A stretch of 64,000 nt of DNA from Streptomyces sp. SLBN-31 (GTDB lineage: Bacteria > Actinomycetota > Actinomycetes > Streptomycetales > Streptomycetaceae): contig NZ_VFNC01000003.1 in assembly GCF_006715395.1 (NCBI RefSeq), positions 372,001 through 436,000 on the forward strand, read 5' to 3'. Made by a program: the position numbers and the translations under genes. A model generated the notes under the pieces. That model saw nothing but the letters and a program-made list of their open reading frames with translations. It was not told the origin of the DNA and searched no databases. Shown here piece by piece: positions 27,001-34,764 of this stretch (the first letter of the stretch is position 1; the number at the start of each line of letters is the position of its first letter).

Positions 27001-28259
27001 GGAAGGACCTCCGGGGCGGGAAGCGGTTCGTACGGGGATGACTCGTTGGGTTCGCCGGACTCTTCGTCGAGACCGTCGAGGTAGGGATGCTGCTGGGCGC
27101 GGTCACGGGCCGCACCCGCCTCCGGCAGCCTGAGGGTGAACGTGGAGCCCTGGTTCTCGGCGCTCCACACCGTGACCTCCCCGCCGTGCGAGGCGGCCAC
27201 GTGCTTGACGATCGCCAGACCGAGGCCCGTACCGCCGGTGGCGCGGGAACGGGCCGGGTCGACGCGGTAGAAGCGCTCGAAGATGCGCTCCTTGTCCTTG
27301 TCGGATATCCCGATGCCCTGGTCGGTCACGGCGACCTCGATCATGTCTCCGCCGGGCGCGGTCACCCGGCGGGCGGCGATGCCCACGCGGGTCCGGGCCG
27401 GGGAGTAGTTCACGGCGTTCTCGACGAGGTTGCCGAGGGCCGCGGCGAGTTGGCCTCGGTTGCCCCAGACGTGCAGGTCGGCGGTGCCGCCGGCGGCCAT
27501 GGTGATCTGCTTTGCGCCGGCCTGGTGGCGGCAGCGGTCGATGGCCTCGGCGACCAGCTCGTCGACCCGGACGGGCTCGGCGTCCTCCAGCGGGTCGTCG
27601 TTCTGCACCCGGGAGAGGTCGATGAGCTCCTGGACCAGGTTGGTCAGGCGCGTGGCCTCTATCTGCATGCGTCCGGCGAAGCGCTCGACGGCCTCCGGGT
27701 CGTCGGAGGCGTCCATGACGGCCTCGGACAGCAGGGAGAGCGCCCCGACGGGCGTCTTGAGCTCGTGGCTGACGTTGGCGACGAAGTCGCGCCGTACCGC
27801 CTCGATCCTGCGGGCCTCGGTGAGGTCCTCGACCAGCAGCAGCACCAGCCGGGAGCCGAGCGGCGCCACGCGCGCGGAGACGGCCAGGGCGTCGCCCCGG
27901 CCGGTCCCGCGGCGGGGCAGGTCGAGCTCGACCTGGCGTATCTCCCCGTCCCGCCGGGTGTCCCTCGCCATCTGCAGCATCGGCTCGACCGAGAGCCGGC
28001 CACCGCGGACCAGTCCCAGGGCGTACGCCGCGGAGCTGGCCTTCACGACGGCGTCGGCCTCGTCCAGGACGACGGCCGAGGACCGGAGCACGGACAGGAC
28101 GGTGTCCACCCCCGGTGGAAGCATCGGGTCGGTGTGCAATGAGGTGCGGGTGGGGCGCTTCTGCTCCCGCTCGCTCCAGCGGAACGCCAGCATGGCGATC
28201 ACACCGGTGAGCACCCCGGCGATCGCTGCCGCTGCGGCGACCGCCGCGTTCACGTCCAT
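26997..28259 (-). CDS. phoR: Phosphate sensor histidine kinase PhoR (SenX3-like)
   Basis: A 420-residue kinase. One N-terminal membrane helix (AAVAAAAAIAGVLTGVIAMLAF) leads to a PAS-like region and the HisKA domain with the phosphorylated His in FVANVSHELKTPVGALSLL. HATPase_c motifs are the N box NLVENAVNYSP, G1 VTDQGIGIS, F box ERFYRVD and G2 GGTGLGLAIVKH. The C-terminus is acidic. It starts at ATG 28259 and diverges from phoU across an intergenic region with a PHO box. It responds to low phosphate, with PhoU as likely modulator. Confidence 0.94.
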   Translation of the reverse strand: MDVNAAVAAAAAIAGVLTGVIAMLAFRWSEREQKRPTRTSLHTDPMLPPGVDTVLSVLRSSAVVLDEADAVVKASSAAYALGLVRGGRLSVEPMLQMARDTRRDGEIRQVELDLPRRGTGRGDALAVSARVAPLGSRLVLLLVEDLTEARRIEAVRRDFVANVSHELKTPVGALSLLSEAVMDASDDPEAVERFAGRMQIEATRLTNLVQELIDLSRVQNDDPLEDAEPVRVDELVAEAIDRCRHQAGAKQITMAAGGTADLHVWGNRGQLAAALGNLVENAVNYSPARTRVGIAARRVTAPGGDMIEVAVTDQGIGISDKDKERIFERFYRVDPARSRATGGTGLGLAIVKHVAASHGGEVTVWSAENQGSTFTLRLPEAGAARDRAQQHPYLDGLDEESGEPNESSPYEPLPAPEVLP

Positions 28260-28332
28260 GCAAACAGGTTAAGCAGGGGGTACGACATCACCACAGCCGT
28301 CGACGTGCGAGCTCGAACACTCGTCGCCCAGA

Positions 28333-28365
28333 GTTCACCTTGGAGCCAGGGATGGTTCATTTGGG
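28333..28365 (+). promoter_or_regulatory. PHO box (PhoP-binding direct repeats)
   Basis: Three adjacent 11-base units lie here: GTTCACCTTGG (28333-28343), a degenerate middle AGCCAGGGATG, and GTTCATTTGGG (28355-28365). The outer two match the G(G/T)TCAYYYR(G/C)G direct-repeat unit bound by Streptomyces PhoP. They stand 120 bases before phoU and 73 bases before phoR, and so can control both divergent units. Confidence 0.85.
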
Positions 28366-28485
28366 ATGACGGAATCCGACGCGTTCCGGCCGGATCGTGG
28401 GAGCGTGGGGGTCACGGCAGCGGTTCGGCGGCTGGTTTCCGATCCCCGAAGCCCCGAGGCACACGTAGGTAAGAGAGGGACCCTG

Positions 28486-29187
28486 ATGCGGGACGCGTAC
28501 CACGAGGAACTTGATTCGATCGGCGACGGTCTGGTGGAGATGGCCCGACTGGTCGGGTCGGCGATCGGGCGCGCCACGACCGCCATCCTCGACTCCGATC
28601 TGAAGCTCGCCGAGGCCGTCATCGAAGGCGACCAGAAGGTCGACGAGCTCCAGCACGACCTGGAGGCCAGGGCCATAGCCCTGCTCGCCCGCCAGCAGCC
28701 GGTGGCGACCGACCTGCGGATCGTCGTCACGTCGCTGCGCATGTCGGCCGACCTGGAGCGCTCGGGCGACCTCGCCCAGCACGTCGCGAAGCTCGCGCGG
28801 CTGCGCTTCCCTGAGCGGGCGATCCCGCACGACCTGCACGCGACCATCCTGGAGATGGGCCAGCTCGCCCAGCGCCTCATGGCGAAGGCGGCCGAGGTCA
28901 TCATCACCAAGGACGTCGACCTGGCGATGCAGCTGGAGCAGGACGACGACGAGATGGACCTGCTGCACCGCACGCTCTTCCAGCACCTGCTGGACGACCG
29001 GTGGAAGCACGGCATCGAGACGGCGGTGGACGTCACCCTCCTCGGCCGCTACTACGAGCGGTTCGCCGACCATGCGGTGGCCGTCGCCAAGCGCGTGGTG
29101 TTCCTGGTGACCGGTGAGCACGCGGACGTCCTGCAGACGGACATCCAGCCGGAGATCCAGCCGGTGGCGGGCTCCGAGGGGGCGTAA
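28486..29187 (+). CDS. phoU: Phosphate transport/signalling regulator PhoU
   Basis: From ATG 28486 (after AGAGAGGGA) the protein has 233 residues and two PhoU three-helix bundles. Each carries an E/DxxxD metal-cluster motif: in the first bundle DYVDELQHD-like DQKVDELQHDLEARAIALLARQ, and in the second EQDDDEMDLLHRTLF and the tail RYYERFADHAVAVAKRVVFL. An in-frame upstream ATG at 28366 overlaps the PHO box and was not chosen. PhoU restrains PhoR when phosphate is plentiful. It is divergent from phoR-phoP. Confidence 0.93.
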   Translation: MRDAYHEELDSIGDGLVEMARLVGSAIGRATTAILDSDLKLAEAVIEGDQKVDELQHDLEARAIALLARQQPVATDLRIVVTSLRMSADLERSGDLAQHVAKLARLRFPERAIPHDLHATILEMGQLAQRLMAKAAEVIITKDVDLAMQLEQDDDEMDLLHRTLFQHLLDDRWKHGIETAVDVTLLGRYYERFADHAVAVAKRVVFLVTGEHADVLQTDIQPEIQPVAGSEGA

Positions 29188-29335
29188 CCGCCGACGCCAG
29201 GCGTGCGGACGGCACGGCCGAGGGGCGTGACCTGTGACGCCAGGGCGTGCGGACGCCACCGTGCGCCGTTGATGCGCCCAGCACGGCGGGCATGCAATGG
29301 GCACAGGCACCAGCCTCTAGGCTCCAGGAGGACCC

Positions 29336-29488
29336 ATGGCCGAAGCCCCCACCACGCCCGACCCGACGCAGGAGCGCGAGACGGACCGGCCCGCCGAGAC
29401 CAAGAGCCTCCCGCTCTTCGGCGCGTGCGGCTGCGGCTCGGGCTGCGGCTGCGGGTGCCAGTCGGGCAATCCGTGTCAGTGCGGTTGA
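29336..29488 (+). CDS. Small Cys/Gly-rich peptide (50 aa), metallothionein-like
   Basis: A short gene with a good ribosome site (CCAGGAGGACCC before ATG 29336). The first 29 residues are Pro/Glu/Thr-rich and polar. The last 22 hold seven Cys in a Gly-rich setting (ACGCGSGCGCGCQSGNPCQCG without interruption by bulky residues), and the peptide ends NPCQCG. It lies between phoU and a hairpin terminator. The Cys spacing suggests metal or thiol chemistry, or a post-translationally processed peptide, but no family is firmly recognised. A -10-like TAGGCT lies about 15 bases before the ribosome site. Confidence 0.7.
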   Translation: MAEAPTTPDPTQERETDRPAETKSLPLFGACGCGSGCGCGCQSGNPCQCG

Positions 29489-29500
29489 GTCCCATGTGAG

Positions 29501-29534
29501 CGAAGGGCCCCGGTGAGCACACTGGGGCCCTTCG
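29501..29534. terminator. Hairpin terminator after the Cys-rich peptide gene
   Basis: An 11-bp perfect stem CGAAGGGCCCC / GGGGCCCTTCG (29501-29511 / 29524-29534) can extend inward with GGTG/CACT pairing including one G-T pair. It begins 12 bases after the stop codon. Confidence 0.85.
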
Positions 29535-29609
29535 TCCGTGGGCGTGTCAGGGCGGTACTAGGCTCGGCGGCGAGTTGATCCACGACACGTCTCGGGAGCG
29601 CCGGACCGG

Positions 29610-30401
29610 ATGCCCGCCACCCACACCCCTGTCCACCGCCAGGTCATCTCGGTCGTCACACCGGTGCACGGCGAGGCCGTACGGTTCCTGACGAGCGCGT
29701 ACGCCTCCCTGCGCGCCCAGCGACTGCCCGAGGGCTGGTCGTGGGAGTGGTGCGTGCAGGAGGACGGGCCCGGTGTGGACGCGGCCGCCCACCTGCCCGA
29801 CGACGACCCGCGCGTCCGGATCTCCACGGCCCGCCACGGCGGCCCGCACGTGGCGCGCACGCTGGCCTTCGCGCGGTCCACCGGCCGGTACGTGAAGAAC
29901 CTCGACGCCGACGACCGGCTCACCCCGGGGGTCCTCGCCCGCGACATCGCCGTACTCGAGGAGCGGCCGGAGATCGGCTGGACCACCTCGCGCGTCAGCG
30001 ACCTCCTCGAGGACGGCAGCACCGTCTCGTTCGAACTGAGCGACCCGCCGCCCGGACCGCTCCCCCGGGGCAGCGCCTTCCCCTTCTGGGACGAGCACCG
30101 CCGCCCGCGGGTCCACCCCGCCACCCTCTGCGTCCGGCGTGCGCTGCTCGCGCTCCTCGGAGGGTGGATGGCCCTGCCGGCGTCCGGCGACACGGGTCTC
30201 CTCCTCGGACTCGACGCGCTTGCGGACGGGTGGTTCCACGGTGAGACGGGCCTGCTCTACCGCAAGCACGGGGCCCAGATCACCGCGCACCCGCACCACA
30301 CCGCCGGTCCGGAATGGCAGGCCCGTATGTCCCTGATCCGCGAACACGCCCTGGCGCTCCAGGACTGGGCGGGCGTCCGAGGGCCGGCGATGGACGCATA
30401 A
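29610..30401 (+). CDS. Family 2 glycosyltransferase
   Basis: A 263-residue GT-A fold protein. The N-terminus ISVVTPVHGEAVRFLTSAYA is the nucleotide-sugar-binding strand, and the DxD-type metal motif is NLDADDRLTPG. The acceptor region follows (ARHGGPHVARTLAFARSTGRYVKN). There are no membrane helices, so it is cytosolic or peripheral. Donor and acceptor are unknown. It is transcribed alone. Immediately after its stop is a sequence resembling an actinobacterial SOS box (30404-30417). Confidence 0.82.
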   Translation: MPATHTPVHRQVISVVTPVHGEAVRFLTSAYASLRAQRLPEGWSWEWCVQEDGPGVDAAAHLPDDDPRVRISTARHGGPHVARTLAFARSTGRYVKNLDADDRLTPGVLARDIAVLEERPEIGWTTSRVSDLLEDGSTVSFELSDPPPGPLPRGSAFPFWDEHRRPRVHPATLCVRRALLALLGGWMALPASGDTGLLLGLDALADGWFHGETGLLYRKHGAQITAHPHHTAGPEWQARMSLIREHALALQDWAGVRGPAMDA

Positions 30402-30403
30402 AT

Positions 30404-30417
30404 CGAACACGTGCTTG
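30404..30417. promoter_or_regulatory. Candidate LexA (SOS) box
   Basis: CGAACACGTGCTTG matches the actinobacterial SOS box CGAACRNRYGTTYG at all constrained positions but one (C for T in the right arm). It begins 3 bases after the glycosyltransferase stop. On the plus strand it precedes a possible 24-codon frame (30427-30501, MRSFPADP...). The overlapping near-palindrome TGCTTGAATTCGAGCA (30412-30427) adds symmetry. No SOS gene is recognisable next to it. Confidence 0.35.
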
Positions 30418-30670
30418 AATTCGAGCATGCGATCGTTTCCCGCCGACCCGGCCGCCGAGGCACAGCAGGAATGGAACACCGTCGGGCGGGACGCGAGGTG
30501 AGCGGCTCGGTCACGGGCGGCGGGATGCTGGCCGTGTCCGCGCTGCCCCCTGCCGCGCCACGACTGCGGGCGATCCTGGCCTGCCTCGTCCGAACCGGCC
30601 ATGATCCACACGGAGTCCTCGAATGACGCACCGGAATGCGGGACCGTATGTCCCGGACGATCCTGAGGGC

Positions 30671-30892
30671 ATGACCGGACCGATACGCGTGATCGTGCAC
30701 CCGCCCTCCCCCACGGGCGGACGACGCGTACGCGTGGACGGCGAGATCCTCGGCCTGGCCCACAACGTCGTGGACGTCGCCGAGTTCCTCCGCCGCGCCG
30801 GCCTGGAGATCGACCCCTCCGAGGTGGCGGACTCGCCGTGGATCGACTGGCGCGGGGTGGGACCGGAGCGGTGGGGGCCGGAGAGCGGCTGA
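30671..30892 (+). CDS. Small conserved hypothetical protein (73 aa)
   Basis: Starting at ATG 30671 (MTGPIRVIVHPP) this short protein reads GGRRVRVDGEILGLAHNVVD followed by VAEFLRRAGLEID, a small alpha/beta unit ending in Trp-rich SPWIDWRGVGPERWGPESG. An in-frame ATG 48 bases earlier exists, but the conserved-looking part starts here. Codon usage is normal. I recognise no function. It is convergent with the Nudix gene and its stop is 24 bases from it. Confidence 0.6.
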   Translation: MTGPIRVIVHPPSPTGGRRVRVDGEILGLAHNVVDVAEFLRRAGLEIDPSEVADSPWIDWRGVGPERWGPESG

Positions 30893-30915
30893 AGGAGCGG
30901 GACGGCGGTCGCGGG

Positions 30916-31323
30916 TCAGAAAAGCCGGCCGGCCCGGTGAAGCGCGTCGAAGACCATCGCGTCGACGGCCGAGACCCGCCCCCTGTCGGCGTGGGCGAAC
31001 CAAGCGAGCTCGGCGATCTCGCGTGACGGGGTGAGCTCGCCGCGGTGATCGGCGGTGTAACAGATCATCCGGAAGGGGCCGTGCTCGGGATGGCCCTCAC
31101 CGATCTCGAACGTGCCGAAGTGCACCATGGAGCCGGGGTCGATCGCCGCCCGCAACTCCTCGTCGATCTCCCGCACCAGCGTCTCGCCGTCGGACTCGCC
31201 CGGCTCCCGGTGACCACCAGGGAAGTAGAAACGATCCCTGCCGTGACTACGCGTCACCAGCACCCGGCCGTCCCGAACCAGAACCCACGCCACCTTCTCG
31301 GGCACACGACCGTTCACCACCAT
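30916..31323 (-). CDS. Nudix hydrolase
   Basis: The likely ATG at 31323 gives 135 residues; the frame is open further upstream. The Nudix box is GGHREPGESDGETLVREIDEEL (given here in two parts: the first Gly of GGHREP, and REIDEEL at its end), which has the G-x5-E-x7-RE-U-x-EE layout. It cleaves a nucleoside diphosphate linked to X with Mg2+. Specificity is not readable; the KVAWVLVRDGRVLVTRS start fits small housecleaning members. It diverges from no gene; gpmA is upstream on the same strand and separated by a terminator-like hairpin. Confidence 0.85.
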   Translation of the reverse strand: MVVNGRVPEKVAWVLVRDGRVLVTRSHGRDRFYFPGGHREPGESDGETLVREIDEELRAAIDPGSMVHFGTFEIGEGHPEHGPFRMICYTADHRGELTPSREIAELAWFAHADRGRVSAVDAMVFDALHRAGRLF

Positions 31324-31365
31324 GCCCCGGGACCGTACCGAAGGGACGCCCCGGTACGAAACCAG

Positions 31366-31399
31366 GGCCCCTGCCACGGACGAACCGCGGACAGGGGCC
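31366..31399 (-). terminator. Probable terminator after gpmA
   Basis: GGCCCCTG / CAGGGGCC (31366-31373 / 31392-31399) forms an 8-bp stem with a partly pairable 18-base loop, 15 bases beyond the gpmA stop on the minus strand. Confidence 0.6.
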
Positions 31400-31413
31400 T
31401 TGAGCGGTGCGGA

Positions 31414-32175
31414 CTAATTCTTCTTGCCCTGGTTCTTGACCGCCTCGATCGCTGCCGCGGCCGCCTCCGGGTCGAGGTACTTGCCGCCCTTCGTCACCGG
31501 CTTGAAGTCGGCGTCGAGTTCGTAGGAGAGGGGGATGCCGGTGGGGATGTTCAGGCCCGCGATGTCGGCGTCCGAGATGCCGTCCAGGTGCTTGACCAGG
31601 GCGCGCAGGCTGTTGCCGTGGGCGGCGACGAGGACCGTGCGGCCGGCCAGGAGGTCGGGGACGATGCCGTCGTACCAGTACGGCAGCATGCGGATGACGA
31701 CGTCCTTCAGGCACTCCGTGCGGGGGCGCAGCTCCGGCGGGATCGTCGCGTAGCGCGGGTCGTCGGCCTGCGACCACTCCGCGCCGTCCTCGAGCGGCGG
31801 CGGCGGGGTGTCGTAGGAACGGCGCCACAGCATGAACTGCTCCTCGCCGAACTCCGCGAGGGTCTGCGCCTTGTCCTTGCCCTGGAGGGCGCCGTAGTGG
31901 CGCTCGTTCAGGCGCCAGCTGCGCTGGACCGGGATCCAGTGGCGGTCGGCGGCCTCGAGGGCGAGCTGCGCCGTGCGGATCGCGCGCTTCTGGAGGGACG
32001 TGTGGACCACGTCGGGGAGAAGGTCGGCGTCCTTCAGGAGCTCGCCACCGCGGACTGCCTCCTTCTCGCCCTTCTCGTTCAGATTGACGTCCACCCAGCC
32101 GGTGAACAGGTTCTTCGCGTTCCACTCGCTCTCGCCGTGGCGGAGGAGGATCAGCTTGTACGGTGCGTCGGCCAT
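31414..32175 (-). CDS. gpmA: 2,3-bisphosphoglycerate-dependent phosphoglycerate mutase
   Basis: A 253-residue dPGM. The phosphohistidine motif is [20 protein letters not shown] (residues 6-25), and the second catalytic His is in [17 protein letters not shown]. The proton donor Glu is in [13 protein letters not shown]. It interconverts 3- and 2-phosphoglycerate in glycolysis and gluconeogenesis. In mycobacteria the order mshA, YbjN gene, gpm1, senX3, regX3 is conserved; here the same genes are present but about 2 to 4 kb of other genes are inserted on each side of gpmA. Confidence 0.96.
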   Translation of the reverse strand: MADAPYKLILLRHGESEWNAKNLFTGWVDVNLNEKGEKEAVRGGELLKDADLLPDVVHTSLQKRAIRTAQLALEAADRHWIPVQRSWRLNERHYGALQGKDKAQTLAEFGEEQFMLWRRSYDTPPPPLEDGAEWSQADDPRYATIPPELRPRTECLKDVVIRMLPYWYDGIVPDLLAGRTVLVAAHGNSLRALVKHLDGISDADIAGLNIPTGIPLSYELDADFKPVTKGGKYLDPEAAAAAIEAVKNQGKKN

Positions 32176-32326
32176 GGGTCAGAGCGTAATCCACGCATTA
32201 GCCCGGTCGCGTGGCTGCCCGAGGGCCGGACAGTTGACGGCATCTGTTAATCGAGTGGCTCACGTGAGCCCATCTCCGTAAGTTGTCCCTGCCGCCTGAG
32301 CCGCTTACACCTGTGGGGGATCCGCC

Positions 32327-33583
32327 ATGTCCGTCGCCAGTCTGAGACGTGCCGCCCGGGAGACCGTCTCCGGACTCCCCCGCGAGTTCTGGTGGCTGTG
32401 GACGAGCACCCTCGTCAACCGGCTCGGCGCCTTCGTCGCGACCTTCATGGCGCTCTACCTGACGCTCGACCGCGGCTACTCCGCTTCCTACGCCGGTCTC
32501 GTCGCGTCGCTGCACGGGCTCGGCGGTGTCGTCTCGTCGCTGGGCGGCGGGGTGATGGCCGACCGGCTGGGCAGGCGGCCCACGCTGCTGATCGCGCAGT
32601 CCTCCACCGCGGCCTGCGTGGCGCTGCTCGGCTTCGTGCACGACCCCGTCGCGATCGCCGCGGTCGCCTTCCTCGTCGGCATGGCCTCCAACGCCTCCCG
32701 GCCGGCGGTGCAGGCCATGATGGCCGACATCGTCCGCCCCGAGGACCGGGTGCGGGCCTTCTCGCTCAACTACTGGGCCATCAACCTCGGCTTCGCGATC
32801 TCCTCCATGGCCGCCGGATTCATCGCCGAGTTCAGCTACCTCGCCGGCTTCCTGATCGAGGCGGGCATGACCGCCGTCTGCGCGGTCGTGGTGTTCCTGA
32901 AGCTGCCCGAGTCGCGGCCCGAGCGGACGGCGACGCAGAAGGAGGCGGAGGAGGGGATCGGTCTCGGGACCGTGCTGCGCGACGGGCGGTACATGGCCGT
33001 CGTGGGCCTGTCCTTCCTCGTCGCCCTCGTCTTCCAGCAGGGCTCGGTCGGCCTGCCGGTCGCGATGGGCACGGCCGGGTTCACGCCCGCCGACTACGGA
33101 TTCGCGATCGCCGTCAACGGCATCCTGATCGTCGCCCTGCAGATCCCGGTGACGCGGTTCATCGCCGACCGGGACCCCCGGCGGCTGCTCGTCGTCTCGT
33201 CCGTCCTCGCCGGCTACGGCTTCGGACTCACCGCCTTCGCCGGGTCGGTCGGCGTCTTCGCCCTGACCGTGTGCGTGTGGACGCTCGGCGAGATGATCAA
33301 CGCGCCGACCCAGACGGGCCTGGTCGTACGCCTCTCCCCGGTCCACGGCCGCGGCCGCTATCAGGGCGTCTACACCCTGTCCTGGTCGCTCGCCGCGCTC
33401 GTCGCCCCCCTGATGTCCGGCGTTGTCATCGACCACCTCGGCGCCGGATGGCTGTGGGGGCTGTGCGCGGCCGTCGGGACGCTGGCCGCCGTGGGATACG
33501 GCGTGCTGATGCGGCGCATGCCGGAGGAGGGGCCGGCGGCGGAGCGGCCCGTGGCCGCCAGGGCAGAGGTCGCCGCCGGCTGA
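32327..33583 (+). CDS. MFS transporter, 12 TM (multidrug-type)
   Basis: A 418-residue protein with twelve membrane helices and the motif A loop GVMADRLGRRPTLLIAQ between TM2 and TM3. TM1 follows FWWLWTSTLVNRLGAFVATF. It resembles MdtH/MdtG-type efflux proteins rather than sugar importers. It has its own upstream region (32176-32326, divergent from gpmA) and a strong terminator. An orphan RiPP-like precursor gene is its convergent neighbour, but convergent orientation does not favour a role in exporting it. The substrate is unknown. Confidence 0.85.
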   Translation: MSVASLRRAARETVSGLPREFWWLWTSTLVNRLGAFVATFMALYLTLDRGYSASYAGLVASLHGLGGVVSSLGGGVMADRLGRRPTLLIAQSSTAACVALLGFVHDPVAIAAVAFLVGMASNASRPAVQAMMADIVRPEDRVRAFSLNYWAINLGFAISSMAAGFIAEFSYLAGFLIEAGMTAVCAVVVFLKLPESRPERTATQKEAEEGIGLGTVLRDGRYMAVVGLSFLVALVFQQGSVGLPVAMGTAGFTPADYGFAIAVNGILIVALQIPVTRFIADRDPRRLLVVSSVLAGYGFGLTAFAGSVGVFALTVCVWTLGEMINAPTQTGLVVRLSPVHGRGRYQGVYTLSWSLAALVAPLMSGVVIDHLGAGWLWGLCAAVGTLAAVGYGVLMRRMPEEGPAAERPVAARAEVAAG

Positions 33584-33615
33584 CCGGGGCGCGCGACGAA
33601 CCCTCCTGACGCGAC

Positions 33616-33651
33616 GAGCCCCCTACCGCCTTCTCCGCCGGTAGGGGGCTC
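33616..33651. terminator. Hairpin terminator
   Basis: A perfect 13-bp stem GAGCCCCCTACCG / CGGTAGGGGGCTC (33616-33628 / 33639-33651) with a 10-base loop lies between the convergent MFS gene and the RiPP-like precursor gene. Confidence 0.9.
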
Positions 33652-33691
33652 GCTGCTGCGGGTGTGCGCCGGATGCCGACGCTCGCGTTCG

Positions 33692-33916
33692 TCAGAGGCA
33701 GACGTTCACGCCGACGTGCTGGGGCAGCGCGCCGAGGGTGCCGCCGGCGACGCCGAGGGCGGTCGCCTTGACCGAGTCGACCTCGGACAGCACGGCCGCG
33801 GTGCCGAGCGTCGTGGCGCCGACGGTGAGGTCGGCCTGGGGGCTCAGGCCGCCCGAGACGTTGTCGAGCTCGGCGTCGGAGATCTCGAGGGTCTGCACCT
33901 GGGGAGCGGAGTTCAT
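33692..33916 (-). CDS. Orphan RiPP-like precursor with double-glycine leader
   Basis: A 74-residue peptide from ATG 33916. The leader (residues 1-23) contains LEISDAELDNVSGG, the class II lantibiotic/bacteriocin leader pattern in which acidic E-L-x-D/N residues precede a Gly-Gly cleavage site for a C39 peptidase-ABC exporter. The 51-residue core is small, hydrophobic and Ala/Gly/Val/Thr-rich, with nine Ser/Thr, GxxxG-like spacing (GVAGGTLGAL) and a single Cys at position 73. One Cys allows at most one thioether ring. No LanM, LanT, immunity or cyclase gene is in the window. It could also be an unmodified bacteriocin. Confidence 0.7.
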   Translation of the reverse strand: MNSAPQVQTLEISDAELDNVSGGLSPQADLTVGATTLGTAAVLSEVDSVKATALGVAGGTLGALPQHVGVNVCL

Positions 33917-34289
33917 GGGGAAACTGCCCTTCGCATGGATGGTCCACATGGGGGGGGAGGCGGCCCCGCTGGGGGTACAGACGGGCATGCCGCGGTGCGC
34001 AGGATCAAACCACGCCGGGTGCCGGGCATCCAGTCCGTACCCGTCCCCAGCAGGGCAGTTGGGCGCGTAGGCGACCGAACCGTGTGCGTGTGCACACCAG
34101 TTGGTGCCGGGTTCTCTACAGGCGCGCCCGGCCAGGTGCCCGGCAGCCGTTGCGGCGGGCGTACCGAACCGGACAACTCCTTCCCAACCGAACCCGGGCA
34201 ACCCGTGGTTGCGCATTCATTGTGCAGATTCGGTCGCGGATTCGGTCGTACTCCGGCCGCACGGCGTCAGAAGCCGTCACGGTGCATCG
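33917..34289. other. Intergenic region upstream of the RiPP-like gene
   Basis: This 373-base stretch lies between the RiPP-like start and the DUF2000 stop. It must carry the minus-strand promoter of the peptide gene. I see no clear coding frame, no strong hairpin and no convincing -10/-35 pair. Several TTCGGTTGGG/CCGAACCGG-like C/G-rich repeats near 34150-34200 are too loose to call. Confidence 0.4.
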
Positions 34290-34715
34290 TCACGGGTGCA
34301 TCCGTGCGCCCTTCACCACCTTGTCCACCGCGTTCTTCGGCCCGTACACCGCCAGCCCCACCAGGTCCAGGTCCCCGGTCCCCACGGCCCGTACCGCCGC
34401 CCGGTTGTCGCGGTCGTTGCCCGTGGCGAAGAGGTCGGAGGTGAACAGGGCGCGCGGGAGCGCCCGGGACAGCACGCGCGCGTGGGCCGCGGTCAGGGTC
34501 TCCTTCGCCCCCTCGAAGATCATCACCGGCTGGCGGAACATCGGCAGGTACAGGACGCCGTCCGCGTCCTCGTAGGGCTCGCCGACCACCTCCGGAACCT
34601 GGGTGCCCAGGCCGCTGACCAGGAAGGCGGTGACGTTCAGACGCTGCCAGGGCTCCAGGTCCTCGCGCAGCAGGACGGCGATCTTGGTGTCGAAACGGAT
34701 GGGTTCGCTGCTCAT
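34290..34715 (-). CDS. DUF2000 family protein
   Basis: A 141-residue protein from ATG 34715 with FDTKIAVLLREDLEPWQRLN at the N-terminus, a buried VTAFLVSGLGTQ strand-turn, FRQPVMIFEGAKETLTAAHA in the middle and VGLAVYGPKNAVDKVVKGARMHP at the end. This layout is the DUF2000 fold, which is related to peptidyl-tRNA hydrolase-like proteins and has no established reaction. It diverges from an AraC regulator over 49 bases; regulator and target are often arranged like this. Confidence 0.82.
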   Translation of the reverse strand: MSSEPIRFDTKIAVLLREDLEPWQRLNVTAFLVSGLGTQVPEVVGEPYEDADGVLYLPMFRQPVMIFEGAKETLTAAHARVLSRALPRALFTSDLFATGNDRDNRAAVRAVGTGDLDLVGLAVYGPKNAVDKVVKGARMHP

Positions 34716-34764
34716 GGAACGAGACTGCCGACCGCCCCGCGACCTCGTCTTGTACGTTCTTTGC

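Noticed and set aside
30411..30626. A 71-codon plus-strand frame (MLEFEHAIVSRRPGRRG...)
   Set aside because: Start overlaps the SOS-like site, no ribosome site, composition typical of chance frames.
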